Positions 33,756-47,652 of a stretch of DNA of 64,000 bases are shown in pieces. Positions within the stretch are counted from its first letter, which is position 1; each line of letters begins with the position of its first letter. A model generated the notes under the pieces. It saw only the letters and a program-made list of their open reading frames with translations, had not been told where the DNA came from and did not search any database. Location: positions 1 to 64,000 of the forward strand of contig NZ_JAGQBU010000008.1 of assembly GCF_024345795.1 (NCBI RefSeq), in the 5' to 3' direction. A program made the position numbers and the translations under genes. Source of the stretch: Synechococcus sp. J7-Johnson (GTDB lineage: Bacteria; Cyanobacteriota; Cyanobacteriia; PCC-6307; Cyanobiaceae).

Positions 33756-34421
33756 ATGCCCCTGAGCCCGCCCCCACTTGCCACGCTGTTGCTGGCGGTA
33801 GTGATGACCTTGGCGGCGACATCCCCGGCGGCGCTGGCCGACCCCGAGGTTCGCGCCACGGTGCTCTCGATCGGTGATGGCGACACGATCCGCGTGCAGC
33901 AAGGTGGCAAGCGGATCACGATCCGGCTGGCCTGCATCGATGCTCCGGAGATGGCCCAGTCTCCCGATGGTGCCAACGCCCGCCGCTATCTGCAGACCCG
34001 CTTGCGGCTGGGCTCCAGCGTGACCCTCAGGCCCCAGACGGTTGATCGCTATGGGCGCACCGTGGCCGAGGTGATCGGGGAGGTGAACCTCAACCTGGCG
34101 TTGGTGGAAGACGGCATGGCGTTCGCCTACCGGAAGTACCTGGGCCAGTGCGACGCCAAGGAGTACCTGGATGCCGAGTTCCGGGCCTCCCGCAGCCGCA
34201 CCGGGGTGTGGAGAGTGCCGGGCGGCATCACACGCCCCTGGGACTTCCGCCGCGGCAGAAGCTCGGGGCGATTCGTCAGTGGCACCACGTCGATTCCTGG
34301 TGGCCGGAGGTATCGCTGCAGTGAGATCGGCTCCTTTGCACGCGCCCAGGAGTTGCTCCGCCAAGGGCACACGTATCTGGATGGGAATGGTGATGGCGAG
34401 GCCTGCGAAAGCCTCCGCTGA
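33756..34421 (+). CDS. Secreted thermonuclease with Excalibur domain
   Basis: 221 residues. Signal peptide about 1-27 (LATLLLAVVMTLAATSPAAL, cut after ALA), a staphylococcal nuclease domain with SIGDGDTIRV, RLACIDAPEMAQSP (catalytic Arg/Asp), DRYGRTVAEV and NLALVEDGMAF, and a C-terminal Excalibur calcium-binding motif (RYRCSEIGSFARAQ ... DGNGDGEACE). It degrades extracellular or periplasmic DNA/RNA with Ca2+. Confidence 0.9.
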   Translation: MPLSPPPLATLLLAVVMTLAATSPAALADPEVRATVLSIGDGDTIRVQQGGKRITIRLACIDAPEMAQSPDGANARRYLQTRLRLGSSVTLRPQTVDRYGRTVAEVIGEVNLNLALVEDGMAFAYRKYLGQCDAKEYLDAEFRASRSRTGVWRVPGGITRPWDFRRGRSSGRFVSGTTSIPGGRRYRCSEIGSFARAQELLRQGHTYLDGNGDGEACESLR

Positions 34422-34485
34422 CGGGACGGACACCCGTACTTTTTTGCTCTGGTCACCAACAGCCTGATCGTTATGGTCCAGCTGA

Positions 34486-34497
34486 TTGATGCATCAA
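34486..34497. promoter_or_regulatory. 12-bp palindrome before cyAbrB
   Basis: TTGATGCATCAA, a perfect palindrome 5 bp before the cyAbrB start codon; possible autoregulatory site. Its position over the expected ribosome-binding region would allow repression of translation or transcription. Confidence 0.35.
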
Positions 34498-34501
34498 CAC
34501 C

Positions 34502-34873
34502 ATGGCCCTCACCGGATCTGACCTGCTCGCCAAAGTCAAGGAGCTGGGTGATGCCTCCAAGTCCGATCTGGTGCGAGCTGCCGGCTATGTGAGCACCAAG
34601 AAGGACGGCAGCGAACGGCTGAATTTCACGGCCTTCTACGAGGCCCTGCTGGAGGCCAAGGGCGTCAGCCTCGGAGACGGTGGTGGCAATGGCAAGGGGA
34701 AGGCGGGCCGCAGCTTGAGCTATGTGGCCAAGGTGCAGTTCAACGGCAACCTGCTGGTGGGCAAGGCCTACACCGGCCTGCTTGATCTCAAGCCGGGCGA
34801 TGAGTTCGAGATCAAGCTGGGTCGCAAGCAGATCCGCCTCGTGCCGGCTGGCGGGGCTGACGAGGAGGAGTGA
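34502..34873 (+). CDS. cyAbrB transcription regulator
   Basis: 123 residues. The N-terminal part (LTGSDLLAKVKELGDASKSD ... RAAGYVSTKKDGSERLNFTA, FYEALLEAKG) and the C-terminal AbrB-like DNA-binding fold (YVAKVQFNGNLLVGKAYTGL ... LKPGDEFEIKLGRKQIRLVP) are characteristic of cyAbrB proteins, found only in cyanobacteria and acting on carbon/nitrogen and other genes. Strong evidence for a cyanobacterial host of the middle block. Confidence 0.92.
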   Translation: MALTGSDLLAKVKELGDASKSDLVRAAGYVSTKKDGSERLNFTAFYEALLEAKGVSLGDGGGNGKGKAGRSLSYVAKVQFNGNLLVGKAYTGLLDLKPGDEFEIKLGRKQIRLVPAGGADEEE

Positions 34874-35082
34874 GGGGCAGCTCCGCTGGATTCACTGTGG
34901 TGACCAAGGCTTCAATCCCCCCTGTAGTTCCGGCTTCGGCGAGGCCTCCTGGAGATTGGTGCCTCACGGGATTGCCCCGGCGCTGTGGGCCGGCGGGGTA
35001 TGGGGAGCGAAGCCAATCGCGCACACAGGCCTGAAGCCGCGTGGCTGTCCCATGCTGGAGGCCGCCTCGATGCGTTCCCTTC

Positions 35083-35271
35083 ATGCCACGCCATCGTTAC
35101 CGCCAGGATCCGTTGCCGCTGGGAGCGGAAGCCCCGCCTGCTGAGGTGTTCGGACCGGAGCAACCGAACCCGCCGGGCTTGCAGGTGGCGGAGCAGGGTC
35201 AGTTGGGGGTGGTGCCGCTGGGGCCGTTGTTCGATGGGCAGAGAGGGAACGAAGACAGAAACGAGGCCTGA
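35083..35271 (+). CDS. Small Pro-rich protein, unknown
   Basis: 62 residues, MPRHRYRQDPLPLGAEAPPA then GLQVAEQGQLGVVPLGPLFD. Disordered and Pro-rich; ends 8 bp before the next gene, so possibly co-transcribed. No known family. Confidence 0.4.
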   Translation: MPRHRYRQDPLPLGAEAPPAEVFGPEQPNPPGLQVAEQGQLGVVPLGPLFDGQRGNEDRNEA

Positions 35272-35279
35272 GCAGCACC

Positions 35280-35651
35280 ATGGCTGACCTCACGATCACC
35301 ACCCAGGACGATCTGCCAGGCCCCGGTGACGATCGTCCCTATGTGATGTTCGTCAATCAGACCGAGTACGGAATCGGGAAGTTTCTGCGCACCAACGTGC
35401 TCTCGGCACGGCCCGATCTCAAGCGGTTCACCTCGATCCGCTTCCGCATGAATTTGAAGCGGCATCCGAGCGACAGCGCTGGGGAGGTCGTGCTGGCCCT
35501 GCTGGAGGCGATGGATCTGGATCCACCCCTCTCAGTGTTCTGCAGCGACATCCACCTGGAGATGGAGGGCTACCCGATCGAGGAGGGCTGCACGATCGAA
35601 GTGCCGCTGCTTCCGCCTGGTCGGCGGCCTCCGGCCAAGGGTTTCAGCTGA
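35280..35651 (+). CDS. Conserved-type protein, unknown
   Basis: 123 residues: LTITTQDDLPGPGDDRPYVM, NQTEYGIGKFLRTNVLSARP and a Pro-rich end. Compact alpha/beta look with no cysteine cluster or membrane segment. No domain recognised. Confidence 0.55.
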   Translation: MADLTITTQDDLPGPGDDRPYVMFVNQTEYGIGKFLRTNVLSARPDLKRFTSIRFRMNLKRHPSDSAGEVVLALLEAMDLDPPLSVFCSDIHLEMEGYPIEEGCTIEVPLLPPGRRPPAKGFS

Positions 35652-35656
35652 GGCGG

Positions 35657-35905
35657 CTAAAGCGGCGGGTTTCCGGGCTGAAGCTCCAGGTTGGCCACAT
35701 TCACCTGGCTGCTCTCGCCATCGGCCCAGACGACGGTGGCCAGCACCAGGGAGCTGCCAGGGCTGATCGGGGCGATCGCCGTCACCGTGCCCCTGGCAAA
35801 CGGCCCCACGCTGGTGGGGGCCGCCGGGCCGGTGACCATCGCGGTGGACTGCAGGAAGGCACGCGTGAGGCGCACGGTGTCACCGATCTGCAGGGGCGTC
35901 GCCAC
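35657..35905 (-). CDS. Small beta-rich protein, unknown
   Basis: 82 residues: IGDTVRLTRAFLQSTAMVTG, VTAIAPISPG and LATVVWADGESSQVNVANLE. The pattern of short strands resembles small SH3/KOW-like barrels seen in cyanobacterial short proteins. Convergent with the gene ending at 35651 with 5 bp between. Confidence 0.6.
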   Translation of the reverse strand: MATPLQIGDTVRLTRAFLQSTAMVTGPAAPTSVGPFARGTVTAIAPISPGSSLVLATVVWADGESSQVNVANLELQPGNPPL

Positions 35906-35994
35906 GGCATCAGTTGCAGGCCTCCCATCCTCGCTGGGGTTGCGAGGAGCGGCCGATACCGTGGGGGTCCCCCTGACGAAGCAGCCTCTTGGCG

Positions 35995-36777
35995 ATGGTT
36001 GATCACGCGCTCTTGCCGGCCGTGACCCGCATCCTCGAGCGGGTGGAGGAGGTGAGTGGACTGCCGGTGGCCGTGGCTCAGGAGCCCGGTCTCAGCACCC
36101 TCGCCACCCTCAAGCCCGCCAACAGGGAACGGCAGGCGCATCTGATTCTTTTCAGGGAGGACGACGAGGCCAGCAGCTACCACGTGGCCTTTGAGGCGGC
36201 GCTGCTGCTGCGGCTGGTGCAGGTGCCCCAGGAGTTGCGGGTGAACCTCACGGAGAAGCGGGAGGCCCGCGAGCAGGTGGTGTCGCAGGTGGAGAAGCTG
36301 CACAAGGGCAAGCTGCCCTTAGCCCGGGCCAGGGAGCTGGGGCTGCGCTTCTACAACGGCCTGATGGTGCAGCTGCGCTCCATAGGCCCTGGGCTGTGCG
36401 CCGACCAGTGGCTGTTCGAGGAAGCACCGGAGCTGCGGGGTCTGCAAGCCGCGGTGCTGCAGGAGCAGGTGCAGCAGAACGTGCCCAGCCTCAATGCCGA
36501 CATCGACCGAATGGCTCCAGCCGCGGTCGTGAAGGCCAGCCGGGGGATGAACGCGGCCTATGCCTTCCAGGCTGCTGAGCTGGTGGGGCTGCCGCCGCTG
36601 GCGGTGCCATACCAGGCGGCAGGGTTTGAGGCGCTGGCGCGGGAGCTGATCGCCAGCACCCGAGAGCAGGCCGCTATGGGGGATCCGGATCGGGAGATGA
36701 TCGACGCGTGGGCGGAAAGGCTCGGGATTGCACGCTGGTACAGCTGGCAGCCGGCCTATCCGGCCGAGGTTTGCTGA
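35995..36777 (+). CDS. Helical protein upstream of TPR gene, unknown
   Basis: 260 residues (ATG at 35995; a TTG at 35989 is possible). Mostly helical: EVSGLPVAVAQEPGLSTLAT, YHVAFEAALLLRLVQVPQEL, RELGLRFYNGLMVQLRSIGP, then MNAAYAFQAAELVGLPPLAV. The C-terminal WAERLGIARWYSWQPAYP is Trp-rich. No family recognised. It abuts the TPR gene with no gap and starts an apparent operon leading into the restriction genes. Confidence 0.55.
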   Translation: MVDHALLPAVTRILERVEEVSGLPVAVAQEPGLSTLATLKPANRERQAHLILFREDDEASSYHVAFEAALLLRLVQVPQELRVNLTEKREAREQVVSQVEKLHKGKLPLARARELGLRFYNGLMVQLRSIGPGLCADQWLFEEAPELRGLQAAVLQEQVQQNVPSLNADIDRMAPAAVVKASRGMNAAYAFQAAELVGLPPLAVPYQAAGFEALARELIASTREQAAMGDPDREMIDAWAERLGIARWYSWQPAYPAEVC

Positions 36778-37896
36778 ATGGGCATGCAGGCCACCTCATT
36801 CACGATCGAGGAGACGACCTTCGATGTGTCGTTGCTGCCGGAGGACTGCCGCAAGCCGGGCAGCGAGGCCTTCCACCGAGCGGTGACCGATTACTTCCAG
36901 CAGGCCTATGGCGCCATGGGCGGCCGGGTGGCGGTGGTGTTCGCCAACGGCCGCATCGAGGTGAGCTGGAGCCCAGATACCGAGACAGCCTCTCCGGCAG
37001 CCGAGGCGATGGGCACCATCACGCCGCTGCTGAAGCAGCGCCGCTACGGCGAGGCCCGGCCGTTACTGGTGGCCCTGCTGGAGGCCGAACCCGAGAACCG
37101 CGATGCCCTCTACAACCTGGGCATGGTGGCGAGCGATGAGGGCCAGCTGAAGGAGGCCCGCGAGCTGCTGCGGCGGTCGGTAGCGGTGGATCCATCCTTC
37201 GCCAACGGGCAGGTGGCCCTAGGGGTGGCAGCCCTGCGGGACCTGGACCAGGCGGAAGCACGCCAGGCGCTTGAGAGAGCGATTGAGCTGGAGCCTGACA
37301 ACCCCTTTGCGCTGCGCACCCTCGGCAGCCTGCTCACCACGGCCGGCGCCCTGGCGGCAGGGGCAGAACGGTTCCGGCAGGCCCTGGCGGTGGCACCGAA
37401 CGATCTGGTGGCCAGCCTGTGTCTGGCCCAGGCGCTGCTGGAGCTGGATCCAGGCGAGCACCGCGACGAGGCCGATGCGCTGTTGCTGCGGGTGATCGAG
37501 CAGCAACCGTTTGGGGAGCTGGGTGAGCAGGCCAAGGCGCTGCGGGGGCAGGTGGCCGCGCGGGATCTACGCCAGGGCAGCCCCAACGGTCTGAGGCAGG
37601 ACGCGGTGACCTACTGCCTCGATGCCCTGCGCCGCTTCCAAGCGATGGACCAGGCCGAGTTCATGGCGGTGATCAGCGAGGTGGCGGCCGTGGGCCAGGG
37701 CGGACTGCAGATCAATGAACCCGGCACCAGCCGCACCCTGAAGAGCCTGCCGGGCAGCTACAGCGACCTGGCCCTTGCCTGCCTGATCCATGTGGGTATG
37801 AAGCGACTCACCCCCAACGAGGACTCGGGGCTGGGGATTGAGGCGGAATACGTGGAAGCACTCAGAATGATTGGCCATGACGGAGTAGGACCATGA
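36778..37896 (+). CDS. Tetratricopeptide-repeat protein
   Basis: 372 residues. N-terminal ~80 residues (ATSFTIEETTFDVSLLPEDC) are unassigned; about 80-245 has five TPR-like repeats (AMGTITPLLKQRRYGEARPL, NRDALYNLGMVASDEGQLKE, and so on); the C-terminal ~110 residues are distinct (ITYCLDALRRFQAMDQAEFM-like). TPRs mediate protein contacts. Its TGA overlaps a 23-codon ORF which in turn overlaps the helicase start, so it may be co-expressed with the SNF2/Mod/Res genes. Confidence 0.75.
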   Translation: MGMQATSFTIEETTFDVSLLPEDCRKPGSEAFHRAVTDYFQQAYGAMGGRVAVVFANGRIEVSWSPDTETASPAAEAMGTITPLLKQRRYGEARPLLVALLEAEPENRDALYNLGMVASDEGQLKEARELLRRSVAVDPSFANGQVALGVAALRDLDQAEARQALERAIELEPDNPFALRTLGSLLTTAGALAAGAERFRQALAVAPNDLVASLCLAQALLELDPGEHRDEADALLLRVIEQQPFGELGEQAKALRGQVAARDLRQGSPNGLRQDAVTYCLDALRRFQAMDQAEFMAVISEVAAVGQGGLQINEPGTSRTLKSLPGSYSDLALACLIHVGMKRLTPNEDSGLGIEAEYVEALRMIGHDGVGP

Positions 37897-37964
37897 CCCT
37901 TTGGCTGATCCACGCCGGCTCCCCGATGGCACAGAAGATCCGGCAATGGATTGATCTTCTCTGA
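37893..37964 (+). CDS. 23-residue ORF bridging TPR and helicase genes
   Basis: ATG at 37893 overlaps the TPR stop (ATGA) and its TGA at 37962-37964 overlaps the helicase ATG (TGATG). The peptide MTLWLIHAGSPMAQKIRQWI is followed by DLL. Double overlap suggests a coupling micro-ORF that passes ribosomes to the helicase gene. Confidence 0.45.
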   Translation: MTLWLIHAGSPMAQKIRQWIDLL

Positions 37965-40849
37965 TGGGACTGACTCCCTTCCATGCCAAGTATTACGCCC
38001 ATGACCTGACCAGACGGGCCGCTGGAGGTTTGGATCGTTTGTCGATGTCGTTGTTTGATGCTGCAGTCGATCTCAATCCCCATCAGATTGAGGCGGCACT
38101 CTTTGCGTTGCAATCACCGCTTTCGAAGGGTGTGATCCTTGCCGATGAGGTGGGGCTAGGCAAGACAATCGAAGCTGGGATTGTCCTTTGCCAGTACTGG
38201 GCCGAGAGGCGACGGCGCTTGCTCGTGATCACACCTGCCTCAATCCGCAAGCAGTGGGCGCTGGAGCTGCAGGAGAAGTTCAACCTCAATGCTGTGGTAC
38301 TGGACTCCAAGGCCTGGCGAGAAGCACGTAAGAACAGCAAGGATCCATTGGCTCAAGGAGCTGTGGTGGTGATGTCCTATCACTTTGCCAATAGCCACCG
38401 CGACGATCTCAAGGCGGTTGGGTGGGATCTGGTGGTGATTGATGAAGCCCACAAGCTGCGCAACGCTTACCGGCCCAGCAACAAGGTCGGCCAGGGGATT
38501 CGATGGGCAACAGAGGAGTGCCGCAAATTGCTCCTCACCGCGACGCCGTTGCAGAACTCTCTTGTGGAGCTGTACGGGCTTTCCACATTGATTGACGACA
38601 GCCTTTTCGGAGATCTGAATGCCTTCCGTGCCCAGTACACCGGGGCGGGCAGCAACCTGGCGGCCTTGCGCCAACGGGTTTCACAGTTCTGCCGGCGAAC
38701 GTTGCGCAGGCAGGTCACGGAGTACATCCGCTACACGGAGCGACGACCGATAACGCGCCCATTTCGGCCCACAGACGACGAACATGCCTTATACCAAGCG
38801 ATCTCAGGCTTTCTGCAGCGAGAAGAAAGCTATGCGTTACCGAGGCGGCAGCGGCAACTGACGACCTTGATCCTGAGAAAACTGTTGGCCTCCTCCTCAC
38901 AAGCCATTGCCGGCACGCTCGAGACCTTGACCAAACGGCTTGAGAGCCTACGGGACGAGAAAGTGGCGAGTGATCCGGACTGCATTGAAGAACTGCTTGA
39001 GGCAGAGGAGATGGAGGGTGATCTCCTCGATGAAATCCTGGAGCCTGATCAGACGGAAGCCTCCGTAGAGCATGAAGCTGAGACGATTGATCGAAGGAAA
39101 CTTCAGGATGAAATTGAGACCTTGAGGGGTCTTGCTGACTGGGCTCGCAGCATTGGAGTTGATACCAAGTCACGCACCTTGCTCAAGGGTCTTGAGATTG
39201 GCTTTGAGCAGATGGGCAAGCTGGGGGCTGAACGAAAGGCACTAATTTTTACTGAGTCGCGTCGCACCCAGGACTATCTTAAATCATTCCTGGAATCGAA
39301 TGGTTACCAGGGACAGGTCGCCCTGTTCAACGGTAGTAATGCAGGGCCGGAGGCTGCCGATATCTATGAACGCTGGGTCAAAGCCAATGCGGGTTCAGGT
39401 CGCGTGTCTGGTTCACGTGCGGTTGATATGCGCACAGCATTGATTGAAGCCTTCCGCGATGAAGGCACGATTTTGATCGCTACCGAAGCTGCCTCAGAGG
39501 GAATCAACCTGCAGTTCTGCTCCTTGGTGGTGAACTATGACCTCCCCTGGAATCCTCAACGGGTTGAGCAGCGAATCGGTCGGTGTCATCGCTACGGACA
39601 GAAACACGATGTGGTGGTGATTAATTTTCTCAATGAGCGTAATGAAGCTGACCGGCGGGTGCTGGAGCTGCTGACCGAGAAATTCAACCTCTTTAATGGA
39701 GTGTTTGGTGCTTCTGACGATGTACTTGGGAGTATCGAATCAGGCGTTGACTTTGAGCAACGCATCCTCGCCATCTATCAAGAGTGCCGTACACGGGCAG
39801 AGATCGATGCGGCGTTCAGCGCACTTCAGAGCGAGATGGATGAACAAATTAAGACTCGCCTAGGCAATACCCAGAAAGCACTATTTGAGTATTTTGATGA
39901 GGATGTTCATCAGCGCTTGCGTTTGCAACTGGCTGACGCAAAAGCCCAGCTTGATCGGGTTGGCCAAAGGTTTTGGTCACTCACGCGCTACATGCTGGCT
40001 GATGATGCCCGCTTCCAGGAGGCTGAATTGGCCTTTGATCTCGATCGGCCGCCACGGCAGGATCTGTCCGGGGGGCGATACCACTTGATTTCCAAGAATC
40101 GGCCAGTTGAGGCCTCAAGCCAAGAATCAGAGGAAGGCTTTCTCTACCGGTTGTCTCATCCCTTGGGAGAATATGTGGTGGCAACGGCAAAAGACCTGGG
40201 GACTGCATCCGATGAGGTGGTTTTTGATGTCAGCCATCACCCCACCAAGCTCTCTGTGGTGGAGGCCCTACGGGGCCAGAGTGGGTATCTCACGCTGAAC
40301 AGGCTGACAATTGAGGCTTATGACCAGGTGGAAGAGTTGTTGTTCTCAGGCTTCACCGATGCTGGGGCCAGCCTGGATCAAGAGGCGATGGAGAAGTTGT
40401 TTCTCTGCGGTGGAGGTACCACAGGGTTCGGATCGGTCCCTGCAGGCTCATCTTCGCGGCTTGCTGCAGAGGCGGAGCGCCATGCCAGTGCCACCATCCA
40501 TCGCTCCCTGGAGGAGAACAGCAAATACTTCAAGGAGGCACGGGAGAAGTTGGAGCAATGGGCCGATGACATGGTGGTTTCGGCCGAACGGGCTCTAAGT
40601 GCAACGAAGGAGCAGCTCAAGGCCTTGCGCCGTGAAGCGAGGCAGGCGGTGACGCTTGAGGAGCAGCGCCAGATCCAGGAGCAGACCCAGAAACTGGAAC
40701 GACTTCAGCGCAGCCAGCGCCAGGAGATCTTCAAGGTGGAAGACGAGATCATGGAGAAACGGGATCAGCTGATCGATCAACTGGAGCGTCGGCTGGTGCA
40801 ACGCACGACCAATGAGACCCTGTTCACGATTCGCTGGTCGGTGGTGTAG
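37964..40849 (+). CDS. SNF2-family helicase of a defence-like operon
   Basis: 961 residues. SNF2/SF2 motifs: I DEVGLGKT (61-68), Ia VITPASIRKQW, II DEAH (about 160), III LTATP, V/VI EGINLQFC and QRIGRCHRYGQ (about 535). A long coiled-coil C-terminus (about 820-950, rich in LEEQRQIQEQTQKLERLQRS). Proteins like this occur beside methyltransferase and restriction genes in several defence loci. 42 bp before the Mod gene and on the same strand. It may remodel protein-DNA complexes or help find invading DNA; its exact role here is unknown. Confidence 0.85.
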   Translation: MGLTPFHAKYYAHDLTRRAAGGLDRLSMSLFDAAVDLNPHQIEAALFALQSPLSKGVILADEVGLGKTIEAGIVLCQYWAERRRRLLVITPASIRKQWALELQEKFNLNAVVLDSKAWREARKNSKDPLAQGAVVVMSYHFANSHRDDLKAVGWDLVVIDEAHKLRNAYRPSNKVGQGIRWATEECRKLLLTATPLQNSLVELYGLSTLIDDSLFGDLNAFRAQYTGAGSNLAALRQRVSQFCRRTLRRQVTEYIRYTERRPITRPFRPTDDEHALYQAISGFLQREESYALPRRQRQLTTLILRKLLASSSQAIAGTLETLTKRLESLRDEKVASDPDCIEELLEAEEMEGDLLDEILEPDQTEASVEHEAETIDRRKLQDEIETLRGLADWARSIGVDTKSRTLLKGLEIGFEQMGKLGAERKALIFTESRRTQDYLKSFLESNGYQGQVALFNGSNAGPEAADIYERWVKANAGSGRVSGSRAVDMRTALIEAFRDEGTILIATEAASEGINLQFCSLVVNYDLPWNPQRVEQRIGRCHRYGQKHDVVVINFLNERNEADRRVLELLTEKFNLFNGVFGASDDVLGSIESGVDFEQRILAIYQECRTRAEIDAAFSALQSEMDEQIKTRLGNTQKALFEYFDEDVHQRLRLQLADAKAQLDRVGQRFWSLTRYMLADDARFQEAELAFDLDRPPRQDLSGGRYHLISKNRPVEASSQESEEGFLYRLSHPLGEYVVATAKDLGTASDEVVFDVSHHPTKLSVVEALRGQSGYLTLNRLTIEAYDQVEELLFSGFTDAGASLDQEAMEKLFLCGGGTTGFGSVPAGSSSRLAAEAERHASATIHRSLEENSKYFKEAREKLEQWADDMVVSAERALSATKEQLKALRREARQAVTLEEQRQIQEQTQKLERLQRSQRQEIFKVEDEIMEKRDQLIDQLERRLVQRTTNETLFTIRWSVV

Positions 40850-40891
40850 GGCGACCATGACAGGCCAGAATAAAAGCCGAGCTGAGCCCAT

Positions 40892-44151
<3,260 letters not shown>

Positions 44152-44152
<1 letters not shown>

Positions 44153-47100
44153 TGCCACGGGGACGCCCCAGGAAGAACCCAGAGACAACCGCGACTGCGT
44201 CACCCGCCGCCCGGCGAGGTCGTCCGAGCAATAAGCCCCAGGTGCGCTTCGCTGACAAGCTGGTGCTCAACCAATGGCTGCTGTCGCTTTTCAACGTCAA
44301 GCAGTTTGATGACCTAGCCAAGCCGCTCCGCAATGAGGCCCTTGAAGGGTTGGATGAGAACAACGTCCACCACTTCCATTACGCCCTGACGTCTCAGCTG
44401 CTCAACCTCACGCAGCTCCCCACCGAGCTTCTCCTGGAGTACGACCAGAACATCGTCCGCCACAGTCAGCGTCTGAACGAACGTCGCATCACCCGAGGGG
44501 AGGAGCCAATCGTCTGGAAGTACTTCCAGTACCTGGCCTTGCTGTTCAGCGAGATCTACCTCGATCACTACTTCCGCGATGCCAATGGCCTCCTGGCAGC
44601 CCTCAACACACAGATCACCTCCTACAACGAAGACAAGTCCGAACCTGACCAGCTCACACATCTGGACGCGGAAGCTGAGGCGTGGCCACAACTGAACAAG
44701 CTTGCCTTCTGGATGGCCACAGGTGCTGGCAAAACACTGGTGATGCACACCCACATCCTCCAGTTCCAGTGGTATCTGGAGAAATACGGGCGCCGCCGCG
44801 AGTTGAACCGCATCATCCTTCTCACACCCAACGAAGGCCTTTCGCAGCAGCACCTACGCGAATTCGAGTCCGCTGGTATCTCTGCCGAGATCTTCAACAA
44901 AGATGGAGGCCGGTTGTTCACGGGGCAGGCGGTCGAAATTCTTGAAGTCACCCGTCTGAAAGATGAGATGGGCATCAAGACCGTTGCGGTGGATGCCTTT
45001 GAGGGCAACAATCTGGTGCTGGTTGACGAAGGCCACAGGGGCGCCTCCAGTGGCGGTGACGGTGCCTGGATGCGTTATCGCAACGCCCTTTGTGAGAAGG
45101 GCTTTTCGTTCGAATACTCCGCCACCTTTGGCCAGGCGGTGAAGGGGAACCCTGGGCTCACTGAGCTCTACGCCAAGAACACCCTGTTTGACTACTCCTA
45201 CCGCTACTTCTACGGAGACGGCTTTGGCAAGGATTACCAGATCCTCAACCTCGACGAAACCACCCAGCGCAACCACCGAGACCTTTATCTCACGGCGTGT
45301 CTTCTTTCGTTCTTCCAGCAGCAGCGACTGCACCGTGAGCAAGAGAGCGCCTTCAGGCCCTTCCTGATCGACAAGCCGTTATGGATTTTCGTCGGTGGCA
45401 GCGTGACGGCGACCTTGGCCAAGCAAGACGCCTCCGACATCGTGGAGATCCTGCAATTCCTAGCGCGCTTCGTTGCTGATCGCCCAGTCAGCATCCAGCG
45501 CATCGAGCGCGTGCTGAACCAGGGCCTCATCACCACCAGTGGTGCCAACCTGTTTGCGGGTCGGTTCGCCTACCTGAACACGTGCGGCCTCACTGCCACG
45601 CAAGTCTTTGAAGCGACCCTGGCAATCCTCTTCAACGCACCTGGGGGTGGCCAGCTCTATGTAGAGAACCTGAAGGGAGCATCGGGCGAGATTGCCCTGC
45701 GGCTTGGCGCCGAGAACGAGCCATTCGGCGTGATCAATGTGGGTGATGATGCCAAGTTGGTCAAGCTGTGCGAGGAGAACGGTCTGGCTTGTGGTGACCG
45801 CGAGTTTGCCGGTTCGCTGTTCCACGAGATCAATCAGGTTCACTCCCCCGTGAACCTGCTGATCGGATCAAAGAAGTTCACCGAGGGCTGGTCCAGTTGG
45901 CGGGTCTCCACCATGGGCCTGATGAATGTGGGTCGTACCGAAGGGGCACAGATCATCCAGCTCTTCGGCCGTGGTGTACGCCTCAAGGGCTACGAAATGA
46001 GCCTGAAGCGCAGCGGACGTGCGCAGCTGCCAGATGGCCTGCAGAGTCCAAAGCACATCGCCGTACTGGAAACCCTTGGCATCTTCGGCATTAAGGCTGA
46101 TTACATGGCCCAGTTCCGCGACTTCCTTGAAGAAGAAGGACTTCCCACCAATGAGGTCCGTATCGAATTCCTGCTGCCTGTCATCAAAAATCTCGGCACC
46201 TTGAAACTCAAGACAGTGCGGCTCCAGAAAACAATCAACGGCGTCAACACTGAGTTCGGCGATGCCTTTCGCAAGCTGGCGCCTATCCCCACCGTGGCGC
46301 CACCTGATCCTGATAGCGACCCGAGAACCTGCTCCCTGCAGAAGAACCCGGTCGTCCTGAACTGGTACCCCAAAATCCAAGCCATGAAGTCAAGCGGGAT
46401 CCAGGGACTTGATTTTGAAGTTTCGCCAAATCAGACGCACTTGACAGCGCAGCATGTTGCTTTTCTGAATCTCACTCAACTGTATTTCGAACTGGAACGC
46501 TTCAAGGCCGAGCGTGGTTGGTACAACCTCAACCTCACGCTGGCTGGCATTGCCAGGCTCCTGGCCAACCAAACCTGGTATCTGCTGCTGATTCCTGCCG
46601 AAGAGTTGGCCTATGATTCGTTCGAACGGGTGCGTCTGTGGCAGGAAATTGCCCTCGCATTGCTCAAGAAATACACAGAGCGCTACTACATTTCTAGCAA
46701 GCGAGACTGGGAAGGCAAGTATTTGGAATACCGCTACTTGGAGGGCGACGATCCGAACTTCTTGGGTGGCAAAGATGCGGGGGAGGAAGGGTATTACCGC
46801 ATTCTAATTGAAGAATCCCAGGAGGAGATCGTGGCCAAGCTCACTGAGCTTAAGGAAGCGATTGGCAAGGGAGATCTCAAGCCATGGGAGTTTCGGGGCA
46901 TCAAGGCCCTCTGGTTTGGCAAACATCTCTACCAACCTCTGCTGTATCTCGACTCGAAGGTCGTTGAAATCAGCCCGGTGCCGTTAAACAAAGGCGAGCG
47001 GTATTTTGTTGAAGATCTCAAGGTCTTTTATGATGCCAACGCTGATTTCTTCAAAGACAGGGAACTGTACTTGCTGCGCAACCTAAGCAAAGGAAAGGGA

Positions 47101-47451
47101 GTGGGTTTCTTTGAGGCGGGTAACTTTTACCCAGACTTCATCCTGTGGTTACTGGTTGAGGATCAGCAGCACGTGATCTTCGTGGATCCCAAGGGTATCC
47201 GCAATCTCGGCCCTGCAGACCCGAAAATTCAGTTCTACGAATCCATCAAGGAGACAGAAGCTCGCCTCGGCGATCCGGAAGTTCACCTACATTCCTTCAT
47301 TATTTCCAACACGGCATCAGCCACGATGAAGTTGCTGTGGAACATGGACAAAGATCAAATGCTTAGCAAGCAAATACTCTTCCAAGAAGAAGACAAGGAC
47401 ACCTACATTGGATCAATGCTGACTAGGGTCATGACTGGCCCAACTCAGTGA
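44152..47451 (+). CDS. Type III-like restriction subunit (Res)
   Basis: 1099 residues. Two AT-hook motifs at the N-terminus (PRGRPRK, 2-8; RRGRPSN, 21-27), helicase motifs I MATGAGKT (188-195), II VDEGH (291-295), [21 protein letters not shown], and a C-terminal PD-(D/E)XK nuclease with PDFILW (about 994) and IFVDPKG (about 1010). It would cut unmodified DNA with Mod. AT-hooks are not standard in Res. Followed by about 200 bp without a gene. Confidence 0.9.
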
Positions 47452-47652
47452 TTGATGCAAAACCTACTTTAACTCGGCACTGTGAGGGCTGGTTTGTTGG
47501 ACATCTTGCATCCATAGGCCCTCCCAGCGTTGACCTGATCCACCCAGCTTCTGATCAGTGGTGACCAGCATCAGCGCTGACTGGATCACGCTGCGGCAGT
47601 CGCTTCCTTCTTCGGCAGGGTTGATGCAAACCCCCCGCATAACGCAGAATCT

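Noticed and set aside
34684-34692. TGGCAATGG match inside the cyAbrB gene
   Set aside because: Coding sequence, no start codon follows at the typical distance; about one chance match is expected.
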